DNA from: Streptomyces sp. NRRL F-6131
Lineage (GTDB): Bacteria > Actinomycetota > Actinomycetes > Streptomycetales > Streptomycetaceae
DNA length: 64,000 nt
Direction: 5' to 3'
Assembly (NCBI GenBank): GCA_000719695.1
Contig: JOHN01000030.1
Coordinates: 1 to 64,000 of the forward strand
Below the pieces are notes generated by a model. That model saw only the letters and a program-made list of their open reading frames with translations. It did not search any database and had not been told where the DNA came from. The position numbers were made by a program, and so were the translations under genes. Shown one piece after another: positions 27,282 to 36,177 of the stretch; within the stretch, counting starts at the first letter, position 1; each line of letters begins with the position of its first letter.

Positions 27282-28249
27282 CGGAACCGCGCGGGGGAGC
27301 GCACTGCGAGACGACGGCCCTGGGCGTGCTGCTGCGGCACGAGGGCGTCGACCTGTCCGAGCCGATGCTGTTCGGCCTCGGGGCCGGGCTGTCGTTCGTC
27401 TACTGGGACGGCAAGGGGCTGGACTTCCCCTTCCTCGGCGGCCGGGTCAGGCCGTTCGAGCTGACCCGGAACCTGGCCGCCCGGCTCGGGCTGGAGCTGG
27501 ACGTGCGGGAGACCGGCTCGGCCCGCCGCGCCTGGCAGAACGTGGCCGACGGCCTCGCCGCCGGGCGTCCGGTCGGGCTCCAGCTGGACAGCTACCACCT
27601 GGAGTACTTCACCTCGAAGGCGCACTTCGGCGGGCACGTGGTCGCGATGGTCGGCCACGACGCGCAGGACGCCCGGCTGGTGGACACCGCGCAGCAGGGC
27701 GGCGCGGTCACCACCAGCCTCGCCTCGCTCGCGGCGGCGCGCGCCGAGCGCGGCCCGATGACCGCCCGCAACCGCTCCTTCACGCTCGCCCGGCGCGGAC
27801 CGGTCCCGGAGCCGCGGGAGCTGCTGGCGCCGGCCCTGGCGGACTGCGCGCGGGCGTTCCTGCACCCGCCGATCGCCAACCTCGGGCACCGCGGCATCGG
27901 CAAGGCCGCCGCGCTCGTCCCGGGCTGGCTGGCCCGCGCCACCGATCCGGGCCGCCAACTGCCGCAGGCCGCGCGGATGATGGAGCTGGCCGGGACCGGC
28001 GGGGCGCTGTTCCGCAACCTCTACCGGGACTTCCTCGGCGAGTGCGCCGACCTGCTCGACGACGGTCGGGTCCGGGCCGCCCGGGACGGCTACGCCGAGG
28101 CGGCGGCCGGGTGGACCGAGGTGGCCGGACTGGTCGCCGCCGCGGGGGAGACCGGGGACCCGGCGGACCTGGCGCGGGCCGGCGCCCTGCTGACCGACCT
28201 GGCCCGGCTCGAACGGGAGGCGATGGCCGAGCTGGCCGCCCTGGGGTAG
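27278..28249 (+). CDS. BtrH N-terminal domain protein (peptidase-like fold, DUF4872)
   Basis: A 323-residue protein with the BtrH_N features: GGAHCETTALGVLLRHEG (a candidate nucleophile Cys near residue 9), FGLGAGLSFVYWDG, GLQLDSYHLEYF, HFGGHVVAMVGHD. The second half is helical and resembles DUF4872. BtrH in butirosin synthesis is an acyl transferase that loads an acyl group from a carrier protein, with a cysteine-peptidase-like fold. No carrier protein or antibiotic gene is nearby, so this one may act on a free compound. Its tight coupling to a GyrI-type regulator hints at drug modification. Confidence 0.75.
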   Translation: MTEPRGGAHCETTALGVLLRHEGVDLSEPMLFGLGAGLSFVYWDGKGLDFPFLGGRVRPFELTRNLAARLGLELDVRETGSARRAWQNVADGLAAGRPVGLQLDSYHLEYFTSKAHFGGHVVAMVGHDAQDARLVDTAQQGGAVTTSLASLAAARAERGPMTARNRSFTLARRGPVPEPRELLAPALADCARAFLHPPIANLGHRGIGKAAALVPGWLARATDPGRQLPQAARMMELAGTGGALFRNLYRDFLGECADLLDDGRVRAARDGYAEAAAGWTEVAGLVAAAGETGDPADLARAGALLTDLARLEREAMAELAALG

Positions 28250-28256
28250 CGGCGGA

Positions 28257-28706
28257 TCAATGCCTCAGCTCGCCGACCCGGGCCAGGGGCCGGTGGGTCC
28301 GGCGGCAATGCCACCAAGCCTCCGCCGCCGAGCCCGTCGCCGAGCCGACCGACGGGTTCACGGCCGGTACCAGCGGGTGGGTGTGTCCCGGGCAGCTGGG
28401 CCACTGGACGAACTCGTAGCCGGCGAGATGGTCCTGGACCTGCTCCGCGACGAGCGCGGTGAGTGCTCCGGGCGGCAGGTAGGGGTCGACCTCCAGGGTG
28501 TACCGCATGCCCCGGGCGCTGCCGAGGCCGAGCAGGAACCCGCTCCAGGGCTCCTCGGAGAGCTCCCAGCGGACGCCCGCCGGCAGTTCGGCGGCGGGGG
28601 GCAGGTGCCGCAGGTCCCGGCCGACGCGGGTGCAGGGGGTGCGGAACTCGGCCGGTACCCCGGGCGGGGGAGGGGCCTCCAGGGGCCAGGCGGCGACGGT
28701 CCGCAT
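28257..28706 (-). CDS. Uncharacterised protein with a CPGHTHPL motif
   Basis: I do not recognise this 149-residue protein. It has no signal peptide or membrane segment. The C-terminal half carries QWPSCPGHTHPLVPAV and later AEAWWHCRRTHRP, so two Cys and several His are placed as in small metal-binding folds. ATG 28706 was chosen as the first in-frame start. It is convergent with the BtrH-like gene, seven bases apart. Codon bias is normal for the genome, so I think the gene is real. Confidence 0.65.
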   Translation of the reverse strand: MRTVAAWPLEAPPPPGVPAEFRTPCTRVGRDLRHLPPAAELPAGVRWELSEEPWSGFLLGLGSARGMRYTLEVDPYLPPGALTALVAEQVQDHLAGYEFVQWPSCPGHTHPLVPAVNPSVGSATGSAAEAWWHCRRTHRPLARVGELRH

Positions 28707-28735
28707 GTGGTCAGGGTAGCGGTGGCGCGGGAAGG

Positions 28736-28771
28736 GGAACAGCCCCGGGGTGCGGGCCCCGGGGCTGTTCC
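28736..28771 (-). terminator. Terminator of the 5'-nucleotidase gene
   Basis: GGAACAGCCCCGGGG (28736-28750) and CCCCGGGGCTGTTCC (28757-28771) form a perfect 15-bp stem with a six-base loop, 43 bases beyond the nucleotidase stop. Confidence 0.85.
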
Positions 28772-28814
28772 GGTCGGTGCCGGGCGCGCCTGCGGAGGAG
28801 GCGGCCGGAGGGCG

Positions 28815-30641
28815 TCAGAAGACCGGTCGGCCCGCCCGGACCAGGCGCCAGGACTCGGCGGCGAAGTCGGCCGGGTCGATGGTGCCCTTCTCCTTCACCC
28901 AGGCGATCATCGCGTTGCGGATCTCGTCCGAGTTGGCCCACACCTTCTGGGCGGCCGCGACGTGCGGGAAGTTGCCGCCGCCGTTGGCGCGGTAGTTGTT
29001 CACCGCGAGGACGAACTGGGCGGTCGGGTCGATCGGCCGGCCCTCGAAGCTGAGGTTGACGATCCGCGAGCCGACCGGCTGGGCGACGTCGATGTCGTAG
29101 GAGACGCCGTACACCGCGTCGTAGTTGTAGTCCGGGGTGTTCTGGGCGTTGGTCAGGGTGGCCTTGTCGACCGGGGCGCCCGGGGCGAGCTGGTTGTAGT
29201 ACTTCGCTGAGTACTCCAGGTAGTCCTTGATCTGGGCGCCCGTCAGGATCCGGGCCTCCAGGGTGTTCTCGTAGATGTACAGGCCGGCCGCGTCGCGCAG
29301 CTTGACCTGGCCGGCCGGGATCACGGCGGAGCGGTTGAACGGCGCGGCCTGGGCGAGCACCGGCAGCTTGGCGTACTGGCCGCCGGCCAGCGCGGCGCGC
29401 ACCACGTCGGCCTGGACCCGGCCGATGAGGTCGATGATCGGGGTGTCCTTGAACGGCGCCTCCGCGATCGACAGCTCGATCTTGGCGGTCCCGATGACCT
29501 GGTTGACGTAGGCGACGACCTTCTTGTGCTGGTCGGTCATCAGGTCGACGATCTCCGGGTCCTCCGGGACCGTGTTGGAGTTCAGCACCCGGGAGGAGAG
29601 CGAGACGACCTTCCAGGCGCCCTTGTCGAGCTCCACCTCGAAGTCGAAGCAGGTCAGCCGCTGGCCCCAGCAGAGCGGCTCGGAGAGCACGACGGTCCTG
29701 CCGGTCTCCTTGTTGACGACCAGACGCTGCGGGATCTCCTTGTGGGCGTGGCCGACCAGGACGGCGTCGATGCCCGGGACCTGCTCGGCCAGCGCGACGG
29801 AGGCGTTCTCCGCCCACGGCAGCTGGTCGCCGTAGGAGGTGGCCTCGTCCATGCCGGAGTGGCAGGCGACCACGACGACGTCCGCGCCGGCGGCCTTCAC
29901 CTTGGGCACCCAGACCTTCGCGGTCTCGACGATGCCGGGGAAGGTCATCTTCCCGGCGACGTTGGCCTTGTCCCAGATCGCGATGCCGGGGTTGGTCAGG
30001 CCGACGATGCCGACCTTGAGGACCGGGCCGTTGCCGAGCTTCAGCTTGCGGATCACGTACGGGGGGAAGGCCGGCTTGTCGTTGCGGGCGTTCAGCGCGT
30101 TGGCGCCGAGCAGCGGGAAGTCCAGCTGTTCCTCGTAGGCGCGCAGGGTGTCGATGCCGTAGTTGAACTCGTGGTTGCCGAGCGCCGCGGCGGTGTACTC
30201 CATGGTGTTCATGGCGAGCGCCATCGGGTGCTCGGGCGCGGTGTCGGCCTCGGTGGCGATCGGCTCGACCCGGGCGTAGTAGTAGGTCAGCTGGGTGCCC
30301 TGGATGGTGTCACCGGCGTCGATGAGCAGGCAGCGGTCCCAGCCCTTCTCCTCGCGGACCTGCTTGGCGAGCGTGGAGATCTTGGCGAGGCCGACCTCGT
30401 TGTGCGCCTTGTCGGCGTAGACGGCGTCGGTGAAGTAGTCCCAGTTGAGCACCCGGCCGTGCAGGTCGGTGGTGCCCATGACGGTGAAGGCCTGGCGCTT
30501 GGTCCGGCCCTTGGCGCGGGCCTCGTCCGGTCCGGCCGCCGCCGCGGGCGTGGCGGCGGCGAACCCGGCACCGCTCACGAGGGCGGCGCCGGCGGCGGTG
30601 GCGGCGGACCGGGTGACGAAGTCACGGCGGTTCAGGGGCAT
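28815..30641 (-). CDS. Secreted 5'-nucleotidase / 2',3'-cyclic phosphodiesterase family protein
   Basis: The 608-residue protein starts with a twin-arginine signal (LNRRDFVTRSAATAAGAAL) followed by an Ala-rich cleavage region. The metallophosphatase domain has GTTDLHGRVLNWDYF, DAGDTIQGTQ, ALGNHEFNYG, VACHSGMDEA and VGHAHKEIP, the five metal-site motifs of the UshA/CpdB family. A C-terminal 5'-nucleotidase domain follows from about residue 360 (ending AVNNYRANGGGNFP...). It probably releases phosphate from extracellular nucleotides. ATG 30641 follows CGGGAGAG. Direct repeats lie in its promoter region. Confidence 0.9.
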   Translation of the reverse strand: MPLNRRDFVTRSAATAAGAALVSGAGFAAATPAAAAGPDEARAKGRTKRQAFTVMGTTDLHGRVLNWDYFTDAVYADKAHNEVGLAKISTLAKQVREEKGWDRCLLIDAGDTIQGTQLTYYYARVEPIATEADTAPEHPMALAMNTMEYTAAALGNHEFNYGIDTLRAYEEQLDFPLLGANALNARNDKPAFPPYVIRKLKLGNGPVLKVGIVGLTNPGIAIWDKANVAGKMTFPGIVETAKVWVPKVKAAGADVVVVACHSGMDEATSYGDQLPWAENASVALAEQVPGIDAVLVGHAHKEIPQRLVVNKETGRTVVLSEPLCWGQRLTCFDFEVELDKGAWKVVSLSSRVLNSNTVPEDPEIVDLMTDQHKKVVAYVNQVIGTAKIELSIAEAPFKDTPIIDLIGRVQADVVRAALAGGQYAKLPVLAQAAPFNRSAVIPAGQVKLRDAAGLYIYENTLEARILTGAQIKDYLEYSAKYYNQLAPGAPVDKATLTNAQNTPDYNYDAVYGVSYDIDVAQPVGSRIVNLSFEGRPIDPTAQFVLAVNNYRANGGGNFPHVAAAQKVWANSDEIRNAMIAWVKEKGTIDPADFAAESWRLVRAGRPVF

Positions 30642-30726
30642 GGACGACTCTCCCGGTGGGGACGGCGGCGAACGGACCGTCAACGAGGGCGGCGATCGCC
30701 GACGGCGGCGGCGCACAGGCTCGGTG

Positions 30727-30751
30727 ACGCGCGTAGAGGTACGCGCGTAGA
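30727..30751 (-). promoter_or_regulatory. 11-base direct repeats upstream of the 5'-nucleotidase gene
   Basis: ACGCGCGTAGA occurs at 30727-30737 and 30741-30751, a 14-base period, about 90-110 bases ahead of the nucleotidase start. It does not match the Streptomyces PhoP box (GTTCACC-type), so phosphate control through PhoP is not supported by these bases. Confidence 0.35.
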
Positions 30752-30898
30752 AGTGTGCCGTGCGGCCCCCGCCGACGGATAGTCCCCGGACCTTTCCAAC
30801 AGGTGAGATCTTGGCGACTCGTTCGTGACACGGGCGGGCGGGTGCTGTACCCGCCCGCCCGTGCCACCCGCGTCGTCGCGCGCCCGCCCGTGGGCCGT

Positions 30899-31744
30899 CT
30901 AGATGTAGCCCTCGCGCACCGCGTGGGCCACCGCGTGGGCCCGGTTGCGCAGCTGCAGGCGGGTCGTCAGCCCGTGCAGCACGTTCTTCACGGTCCGCTC
31001 GGAGTACGACAGCCGGGCCGCGATCTCCCCGGTGTCCCAGCCCTCGGCGACCAGCCGCAGCACGTCCGACTCACGCTCCGACAGGCCCGTCGGGGCCTGC
31101 CCCGGCATGCCCTGCACGGACCGCTGCAGCCGGCCCACCTGGGCGATCAGCCGCCCCTGGAGGTCCGCCGGCAGGTCGCCGTCGCCCCGGGCCGCGGCCA
31201 GCACCGCCCGGCCCAGCCGCTCCGGCGTCGCCTCCCGGCGCCACAGGATCGCCGCCACGCCGCACTCGACGGCCTCCATCAGCTCGGTCTCCCGCAGCCG
31301 CTCGACCACCAGGACCACCCGCTGCCCGGCGCCGCGCACCAGCCGGCGCAGGGCCGCCGTCGCCGCGGCGTCGGCGGACTCGGCCACCAGCACGGTGACC
31401 GTGCCCGGCGTGGACGTCCCGCTCGGATCCACCACCGCCACCCCGGGGAAGCGGCGCAGCTGTGCCTCCGCCCCCGCCCGGGAGAGCGGGTCGGCGGCCT
31501 GGACGGCGACCGGCACCGTCGAACTGCGGGCCGTCGCCGTGGCGGCGGCGGCCCGGGCCGAACCGGCCGTGGCGCGCGCCGCGGCCGAGGCCTGGGCGGC
31601 CGTGGCGGCGGCACCGACCGTGTGGGCGTTCGCGGCGACCGGACGGGCTGCCGTCGGCCGCTGCGGCGGAACCGTACGCGTGGCGGACGCCGAAGCCCGC
31701 ACCGCCGTGCCCCGGCGGTCGTACTCGGTGTGCAGAACAGTCAA
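30899..31744 (-). CDS. LuxR-family response-regulator-like transcription factor
   Basis: A 281-residue protein. Residues 1-75 are Ala-rich low complexity; the middle part (about 85-185: VVDPSGTSTPGTVTVLVAES..., VVLVVERLRETELMEAVECG) looks like a receiver-type fold without the usual phospho-Asp pocket. The C-terminus is a LuxR helix-turn-helix: LSERESDVLRLVAEGWDTGEIAARL then SERTVKNVLHGLTTRLQLRN. The start is most likely TTG 31744, since AGGAGGGGG precedes it and no ATG or GTG fits. It is divergent from the LAL gene, 471 bases apart. Confidence 0.82.
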   Translation of the reverse strand: MTVLHTEYDRRGTAVRASASATRTVPPQRPTAARPVAANAHTVGAAATAAQASAAARATAGSARAAAATATARSSTVPVAVQAADPLSRAGAEAQLRRFPGVAVVDPSGTSTPGTVTVLVAESADAAATAALRRLVRGAGQRVVLVVERLRETELMEAVECGVAAILWRREATPERLGRAVLAAARGDGDLPADLQGRLIAQVGRLQRSVQGMPGQAPTGLSERESDVLRLVAEGWDTGEIAARLSYSERTVKNVLHGLTTRLQLRNRAHAVAHAVREGYI

Positions 31745-32215
31745 ATTCTGGCCCCCTCCTGGAGAAGCCGGCCCGGCCACCCGGCGGACCCCGAACGTCA
31801 GGGCGTGGCGCCCCACCCGGGTAAGGCCGACCGTTTTCGACGGCGTTCCGGCAGCGCTGCCCGTGCCCCGGAAACTGCCTCCATGCTTCCCGCCGGGGCA
31901 GCCTCCCGGCCATCGTGGTCCACCACGAGATCGGGCCCGCCGAGTGACTCCCGCCGATCGGCGGAGGCAACGCAATCGGCCCCCCAGGTGGTCAGGGATG
32001 CGGGGGAGGCACAGCGGGAACGCCGCCGGGACACCGCGACACCGCCCCATCGGGCGCCCGTACCCCGCCGGTCGGCGCCCCGGGTTCACGGTCCGGAAAC
32101 CGGACCCGCCAGTAGCGCGTGGTTAGGACGTCAAGCCGTTTACCCGGTAAAACGGCAGACACTGCCCGTTCGGACACCGACGGACGCCCGGAACGGGCAG
32201 GAAGGGAGAGCACGG
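31745..32215 (+). other. 471-base divergent intergenic region between two LuxR-type genes
   Basis: No gene is supported. Close to the LAL gene, CTGCCCGTTC (32162-32171) and GAACGGGCAG (32191-32200) form a perfect 10-base inverted repeat with a 19-base loop, ending just before the GGAAGGGAG ribosome binding site. AAACGG and TTTACC AT-rich bases near 32136-32153 may mark the LAL promoter. The rest is ordinary high-GC spacer in which I see nothing specific. Confidence 0.5.
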
Positions 32216-35200
32216 ATGAGCACCGCCACGTCCACCCACCTGGTGGACCGCGAACCCCAGCTGAGGCTGATAGCCGACCGGACCGCCGCCGCCCGCCGCG
32301 GCGCCGGTCACGTCGTGCTGCTCACCGGCGCCATCGGCACCGGCCGCACCGCCCTCCTCGCCGAGGCCGCCCGCCGCGCCGCCGCCGACGGCACCACCGT
32401 GCTGCGCGCCCGCTGCTCCGCCGAGGAGACCGGCACCCCCTACGCGGCCGCCCGCCAGCTCTTCGACACCGGCCCCACCCCCGCCGGCCCCTACGGCCAC
32501 ACGCCCTGGGGCGCCCCGCCGGAGCCCGCGCCCGGCACCGCACCCGGCACCCCGGTCGACGGCAACGCGCCCGACACCGCCGAGGCCACCCTCTGGTCGC
32601 TGCTCCGGCTGCACGGCACCCACCACCCGCTGCTGCTCGCCGTCGACGACATCCACCTCGCCGACGAGCCCTCCCGCCGCTGGCTGCGCCAGGTCGCCCG
32701 CCGCATCGACCGGCTGCCCGCCCTGCTGATCGCCACCGAACGCCGGCAGGCCACCCTCGCCGGCCGGACCGACCGCTTCGCCCGCGACCTGCCGCCCGAG
32801 CTCGCCACCACCCTGCGGCTCGCCCCGCTCGCCGCCGAGGCGGCCGGCCGCCTCGCCGAGCGGCACCTCGGCCCCGGCACGCCCCCCGGACTCGCCGCCG
32901 ACTGCGCCCGCGCCACCGGCGGCAACCCGCTGCTGCTCACCGCCCTGCTCGCCGACCTCACGGCGGCCGGCCCGGCCGACGACACCGAGGACGCCACCGC
33001 CCTCCCCGGAACCTCCCCCGGCCTGCTCCCCGGGCTCCTCCCGGGCCTTCTTCCCCAACCGCTCCCCGGCGCGCTGCCGCGGATCCTCCCCGAGAGCTGC
33101 GGAGCCCTGCCCGGCGGCGCCTTCGCCGAGGCCGTCGAGACCTGGCTGCACGGCGCCGGCGAACGGGCCGTCACCGCCGCCCGCGTCCTCGCCCGGATGC
33201 GCGAGCACCCCGCCGCCGACGCCCTCCCCGCCCCCGGCACCCCGCCGCTCGACCCCGTCCCGCTGCTCGCCCACCTCTCCGCCGCCGACCCCGGCAGGCT
33301 CACCGGCTGGCTCGCCGAACTCACCGCCCACCGCCACCTCGACACCCCCGACACCGGCAGCTGGCCGCGCTTCGCCCACCCCCTGCTCGCCGACGCCGTC
33401 CTCACCGGCCACGCCCCCGGCCACCGCGCCGACGTCCACCTCGCCGCCGCCGAACACCTCCACCACACCGGCGCGCCCGACGAACTCGTCGCCGGCCACC
33501 TCCTGCTCACCCCCGCCCCCACCCCGCACTGGGCCGTCGACACCCTGCGCCGCGCCGCCCGCAAGGCCGCCGACGCCGACCACCCCGCCGACGCCGTCGC
33601 CCTGCTGCGCCGCGTCCTCGCCGAACCCCTGAGCGACCGCCGGCGCGGACTGCTGCTCACCGAACTCGGCAGCCTCGAAGTCACCCTCGGCCCCGCCGAA
33701 CGCACCATCGGCCTGCGCCACCTCGCCGAGGCCGTCCACCTCCAGCAGACCGACGAAGGCGTCTTCCGCGCCGCCGGCACCCTCGGCGCCGTCCTCGCCA
33801 CCCGCGGCGACACCGCCGCCGCCCTGGAACTCATGGACGAGCTCGCGCACCGCTTCGCCGACCAGGAGGACGTCCTCCACGCCGTCCAGGCCGCCACCGC
33901 CCAGATCGCCGCCCACGACGGCCGCAGCTGGCTCCAGGTCGTCGAAGGCGTCCAACGCCTCGCCGCCCGCACCCCGCACCGCCTCGCACCGCCTGCCTTC
34001 GCCCTGCTCACCGAGTTCGACGCCACCAGCGGACTGCTCGCCGCCACCGAGGTCGCCCAACGCGTCCGCGAGCTGGAGGACGCCCCCGTCGACCCGCTCT
34101 GCCGCTCCTACCTGCTGGTGTCCCTCGCCACCCTCTCCCAGTGGTGCGACCACCTCGACCAGGCCGACGACCTCGTCGTCCGCGGCCTCGCCAGCTACCG
34201 CGGCGGCCCGCTCGACCCCGGCTACCAGTGCCTGCTCAGCGTCCGCGCCGAGGCCAGGATCATGCGCGGCGAGTACCAGGCCCTGCTCGACGAATACGCC
34301 CTGACCGCCCCCGGCTCCTCCACCGCCCCCGCGACCGCCGGTCCGCCCCCCGCCCCCGCGCTGGTGCGCACCACGCCCTGGGGCCCGCCCGGACTGCCCC
34401 GGCTGCAGACCTGGAGCACCCCGGCCCTCCCCGACCGCTCCTGGTGGAACGCCGGCGCCCCCGGATCCGGCCCCGCGTCCGGTCCCGCGTCCGGTCCCGC
34501 GTCCGGTCCTGCGTCCGGTCCCGCCGCCGCGTCCGCCTCGGCCCCGGCCTCCGACGACGACGGCCCCGGCCGCTACGCCGAACTCCTCGGCCAGCAGAAC
34601 GCCCACCTCGTCGCCCAGGCCGTGATCGCCCTCGTCGAGACCGGCCGGCTCTGGCAGGCGCACGGCCTCGCCCGCGCCGTCGCCGCCGACCGCGCCCAGG
34701 ACTCCTGGGAGTGGAACGAGTACCTCTACGCCCGGGGCCTGCTCCGGCTCGCCTCCGGCGAACCCGCCGAAGGCCTCGCCGACCTCCTGGAATGCGGCCG
34801 CCGCCAGGGCGAACGCCAGGTCCGCAGCCCCATCGTCACCCCGTGGCGCTCCATCGCCGCCGAATGCCACCTCCAACTCGGCGAACCCGGCCCCGCCGTC
34901 GCCCTCGCCGAGGAGGAACTCCGCCTCGCCCGGATCTGGGGCACCCCGCGCACCGTCGGCCGCGCCCTGCGCGTCCTCGCCGCCGCCACCGGCGGCCGCC
35001 ACGGCCTCGATCTCGCGGCCGAAGCCGTCCTGCTGCTGCGCACCGCCGAGATCGACACCGAACTCATCCCCGCCCTCATCACCTACGGCCGACTGCTCGG
35101 CGACGGCGGCCGGCGCGGCGCCGCCCGCCGCTCCCTGCGCGAGGCCGCCGGTCGCGCCGAACGCCTCGGCGCCGTCCGCCAGCGGGCCGCCGCCCTGGAG

Positions 35201-35431
35201 GCCCTGCGGTCCTCCGGCGCGCGGGTCGGCCGCGGCGACCACGCCGGCGCGGAGGCGCTCACCGACAGCGAGCTGCGGATCTGCCGGCTCGCGGCCGCCG
35301 GGCACTCCAACGCCGAGATCGCCGCGATGCTGCACCTCGCGGTGCGGACGGTGGAGACCCACCTGACCAACAGCTTCCGCAAGCTGGGGGTGCGGCGCCG
35401 GCTCGAACTCTCCGGCGCGCTGGAGGCCTGA
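32216..35431 (+). CDS. LAL-type (large ATP-binding, LuxR) transcriptional regulator
   Basis: A 1071-residue regulator: an N-terminal AAA/STAND ATPase (Walker A region LLTGAIGTGRTALL at about 35-48, Walker B LLLAVDDIHLAD), a long TPR-like helical middle, and a C-terminal LuxR helix-turn-helix (LTDSELRICRLAAAGHSNAEIAAML, then VRTVETHLTNSFRKLGVRRR). The Walker A Lys is replaced by Arg (GRT at residue 44), so ATP binding may be weak. Two low-complexity inserts occur: LPGLLPGLLPQPLPG and a repeated SGPA run. LAL proteins usually activate secondary metabolism or catabolic genes; the target is unknown. Confidence 0.88.
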   Translation: MSTATSTHLVDREPQLRLIADRTAAARRGAGHVVLLTGAIGTGRTALLAEAARRAAADGTTVLRARCSAEETGTPYAAARQLFDTGPTPAGPYGHTPWGAPPEPAPGTAPGTPVDGNAPDTAEATLWSLLRLHGTHHPLLLAVDDIHLADEPSRRWLRQVARRIDRLPALLIATERRQATLAGRTDRFARDLPPELATTLRLAPLAAEAAGRLAERHLGPGTPPGLAADCARATGGNPLLLTALLADLTAAGPADDTEDATALPGTSPGLLPGLLPGLLPQPLPGALPRILPESCGALPGGAFAEAVETWLHGAGERAVTAARVLARMREHPAADALPAPGTPPLDPVPLLAHLSAADPGRLTGWLAELTAHRHLDTPDTGSWPRFAHPLLADAVLTGHAPGHRADVHLAAAEHLHHTGAPDELVAGHLLLTPAPTPHWAVDTLRRAARKAADADHPADAVALLRRVLAEPLSDRRRGLLLTELGSLEVTLGPAERTIGLRHLAEAVHLQQTDEGVFRAAGTLGAVLATRGDTAAALELMDELAHRFADQEDVLHAVQAATAQIAAHDGRSWLQVVEGVQRLAARTPHRLAPPAFALLTEFDATSGLLAATEVAQRVRELEDAPVDPLCRSYLLVSLATLSQWCDHLDQADDLVVRGLASYRGGPLDPGYQCLLSVRAEARIMRGEYQALLDEYALTAPGSSTAPATAGPPPAPALVRTTPWGPPGLPRLQTWSTPALPDRSWWNAGAPGSGPASGPASGPASGPASGPAAASASAPASDDDGPGRYAELLGQQNAHLVAQAVIALVETGRLWQAHGLARAVAADRAQDSWEWNEYLYARGLLRLASGEPAEGLADLLECGRRQGERQVRSPIVTPWRSIAAECHLQLGEPGPAVALAEEELRLARIWGTPRTVGRALRVLAAATGGRHGLDLAAEAVLLLRTAEIDTELIPALITYGRLLGDGGRRGAARRSLREAAGRAERLGAVRQRAAALEALRSSGARVGRGDHAGAEALTDSELRICRLAAAGHSNAEIAAMLHLAVRTVETHLTNSFRKLGVRRRLELSGALEA
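34475..34522 (+). repeat. 12-base in-frame tandem repeat inside the LAL gene
   Basis: Four copies of GCGTCCGGTCCC (third copy with a final T), coding a repeated Ala-Ser-Gly-Pro linker. A diverged fifth unit precedes it at 34463-34474. The repeat is likely to vary in copy number between strains. Confidence 0.9.
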
Positions 35432-35457
35432 CGGGCGGGACGAGCGAGGGCGCGGGA

Positions 35458-35498
35458 ACGCGTTCGGCCCGGTCCTCGGGGGCCGGGCCGAAACGCGT
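35458..35498 (+). terminator. Terminator after the LAL gene
   Basis: ACGCGTT-CGGCCCGG (35458-35472) pairs with CCGGGCCG-AAACGCGT (35483-35498), a 15-bp stem with one unpaired base and a ten-base loop. A GTGCTGTTC x3 tandem repeat follows at 35513-35539. Confidence 0.75.
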
Positions 35499-35556
35499 CG
35501 GGCGTACTGCGCGTGCTGTTCGTGCTGTTCGTGCTGTGCGAGACGGTCGCAGCGGG

Positions 35557-36177
35557 TCAGGAGGCCGGGACCAGGGCCGTCATCTCGTCCACCGCCCGGG
35601 CCAGTTCGGCCACCGGGTCGCCCCCGTCCGACACCCACGGCTGCCAGGTCAGCGCCCGCAGGTAGCCGTCCACCGCCAGCGGCAGCCGGCGACGGACGAT
35701 CGGCTCGGTGGTCGGCCCCGGCCCGGCGCCGCGCAGCCGTTCCAGCAGCCCCGGCACGTTCGCCGACGGCGGCAGCGGCGCCGAACCGACGTACGCGGCC
35801 AGCTCCTCCAGCTGCGGCCACAGCCGGGGCGGCGGTGGACCGGGCTCCGAGGTCGGCTCGACCGTGAGCGACACCGACGGGGACACCGACGGCGACACCG
35901 ACGGGGGCACCGACGGCGGATCGAGCGGATCGGACTGCGGGGGGTCCTGCACGACCACCGGCTTCCGCGGCCACAGGGTCACCGTGGCGATGTACGGCCC
36001 GGCCACCAGCAGCGCCGAGAGCGCCACCGGGCTCTGCAGCCCGACCGCCGCCCCCGCCCCGGCCACCGCCGTCCCGCCCGCCACGTAGTGCTTGGTGGAG
36101 GTCAGGTAGGCCCAGATCCGGCCGCCGGGCCCGCCGGGCCCGCCGGGGTCGGCCCCGCCACCGTTACTGGTAGCCAC
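35557..36177 (-). CDS. Uncharacterised membrane protein, third gene of the VWA operon
   Basis: The 206-residue protein has a Gly-rich N-terminus, two hydrophobic segments (about residues 33-48 and 50-68), a linker with a Pro-Ser-Val repeat (SVPPSVSPSVSPSVSLT), and a helical C-terminal domain of about 95 residues with LWPQLEELAAYVG and PLAVDGYLRALTWQPW. I do not recognise the family. Its start lies inside the end of the upstream VWA gene (14-base overlap), so the two are translated together and it probably acts at the membrane with the lipoprotein. Confidence 0.7.
   Translation of the reverse strand: MATSNGGGADPGGPGGPGGRIWAYLTSTKHYVAGGTAVAGAGAAVGLQSPVALSALLVAGPYIATVTLWPRKPVVVQDPPQSDPLDPPSVPPSVSPSVSPSVSLTVEPTSEPGPPPPRLWPQLEELAAYVGSAPLPPSANVPGLLERLRGAGPGPTTEPIVRRRLPLAVDGYLRALTWQPWVSDGGDPVAELARAVDEMTALVPAS

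Noticed and set aside
30727..30751. PhoP box for the 5'-nucleotidase
   Set aside because: The direct repeats have the right unit length but not the GTTCACC-type sequence.
35513..35539. GTGCTGTTC x3 tandem repeat after the LAL gene
   Set aside because: Real but short and non-coding, just past a terminator; it holds no stop codon and I see no likely function.
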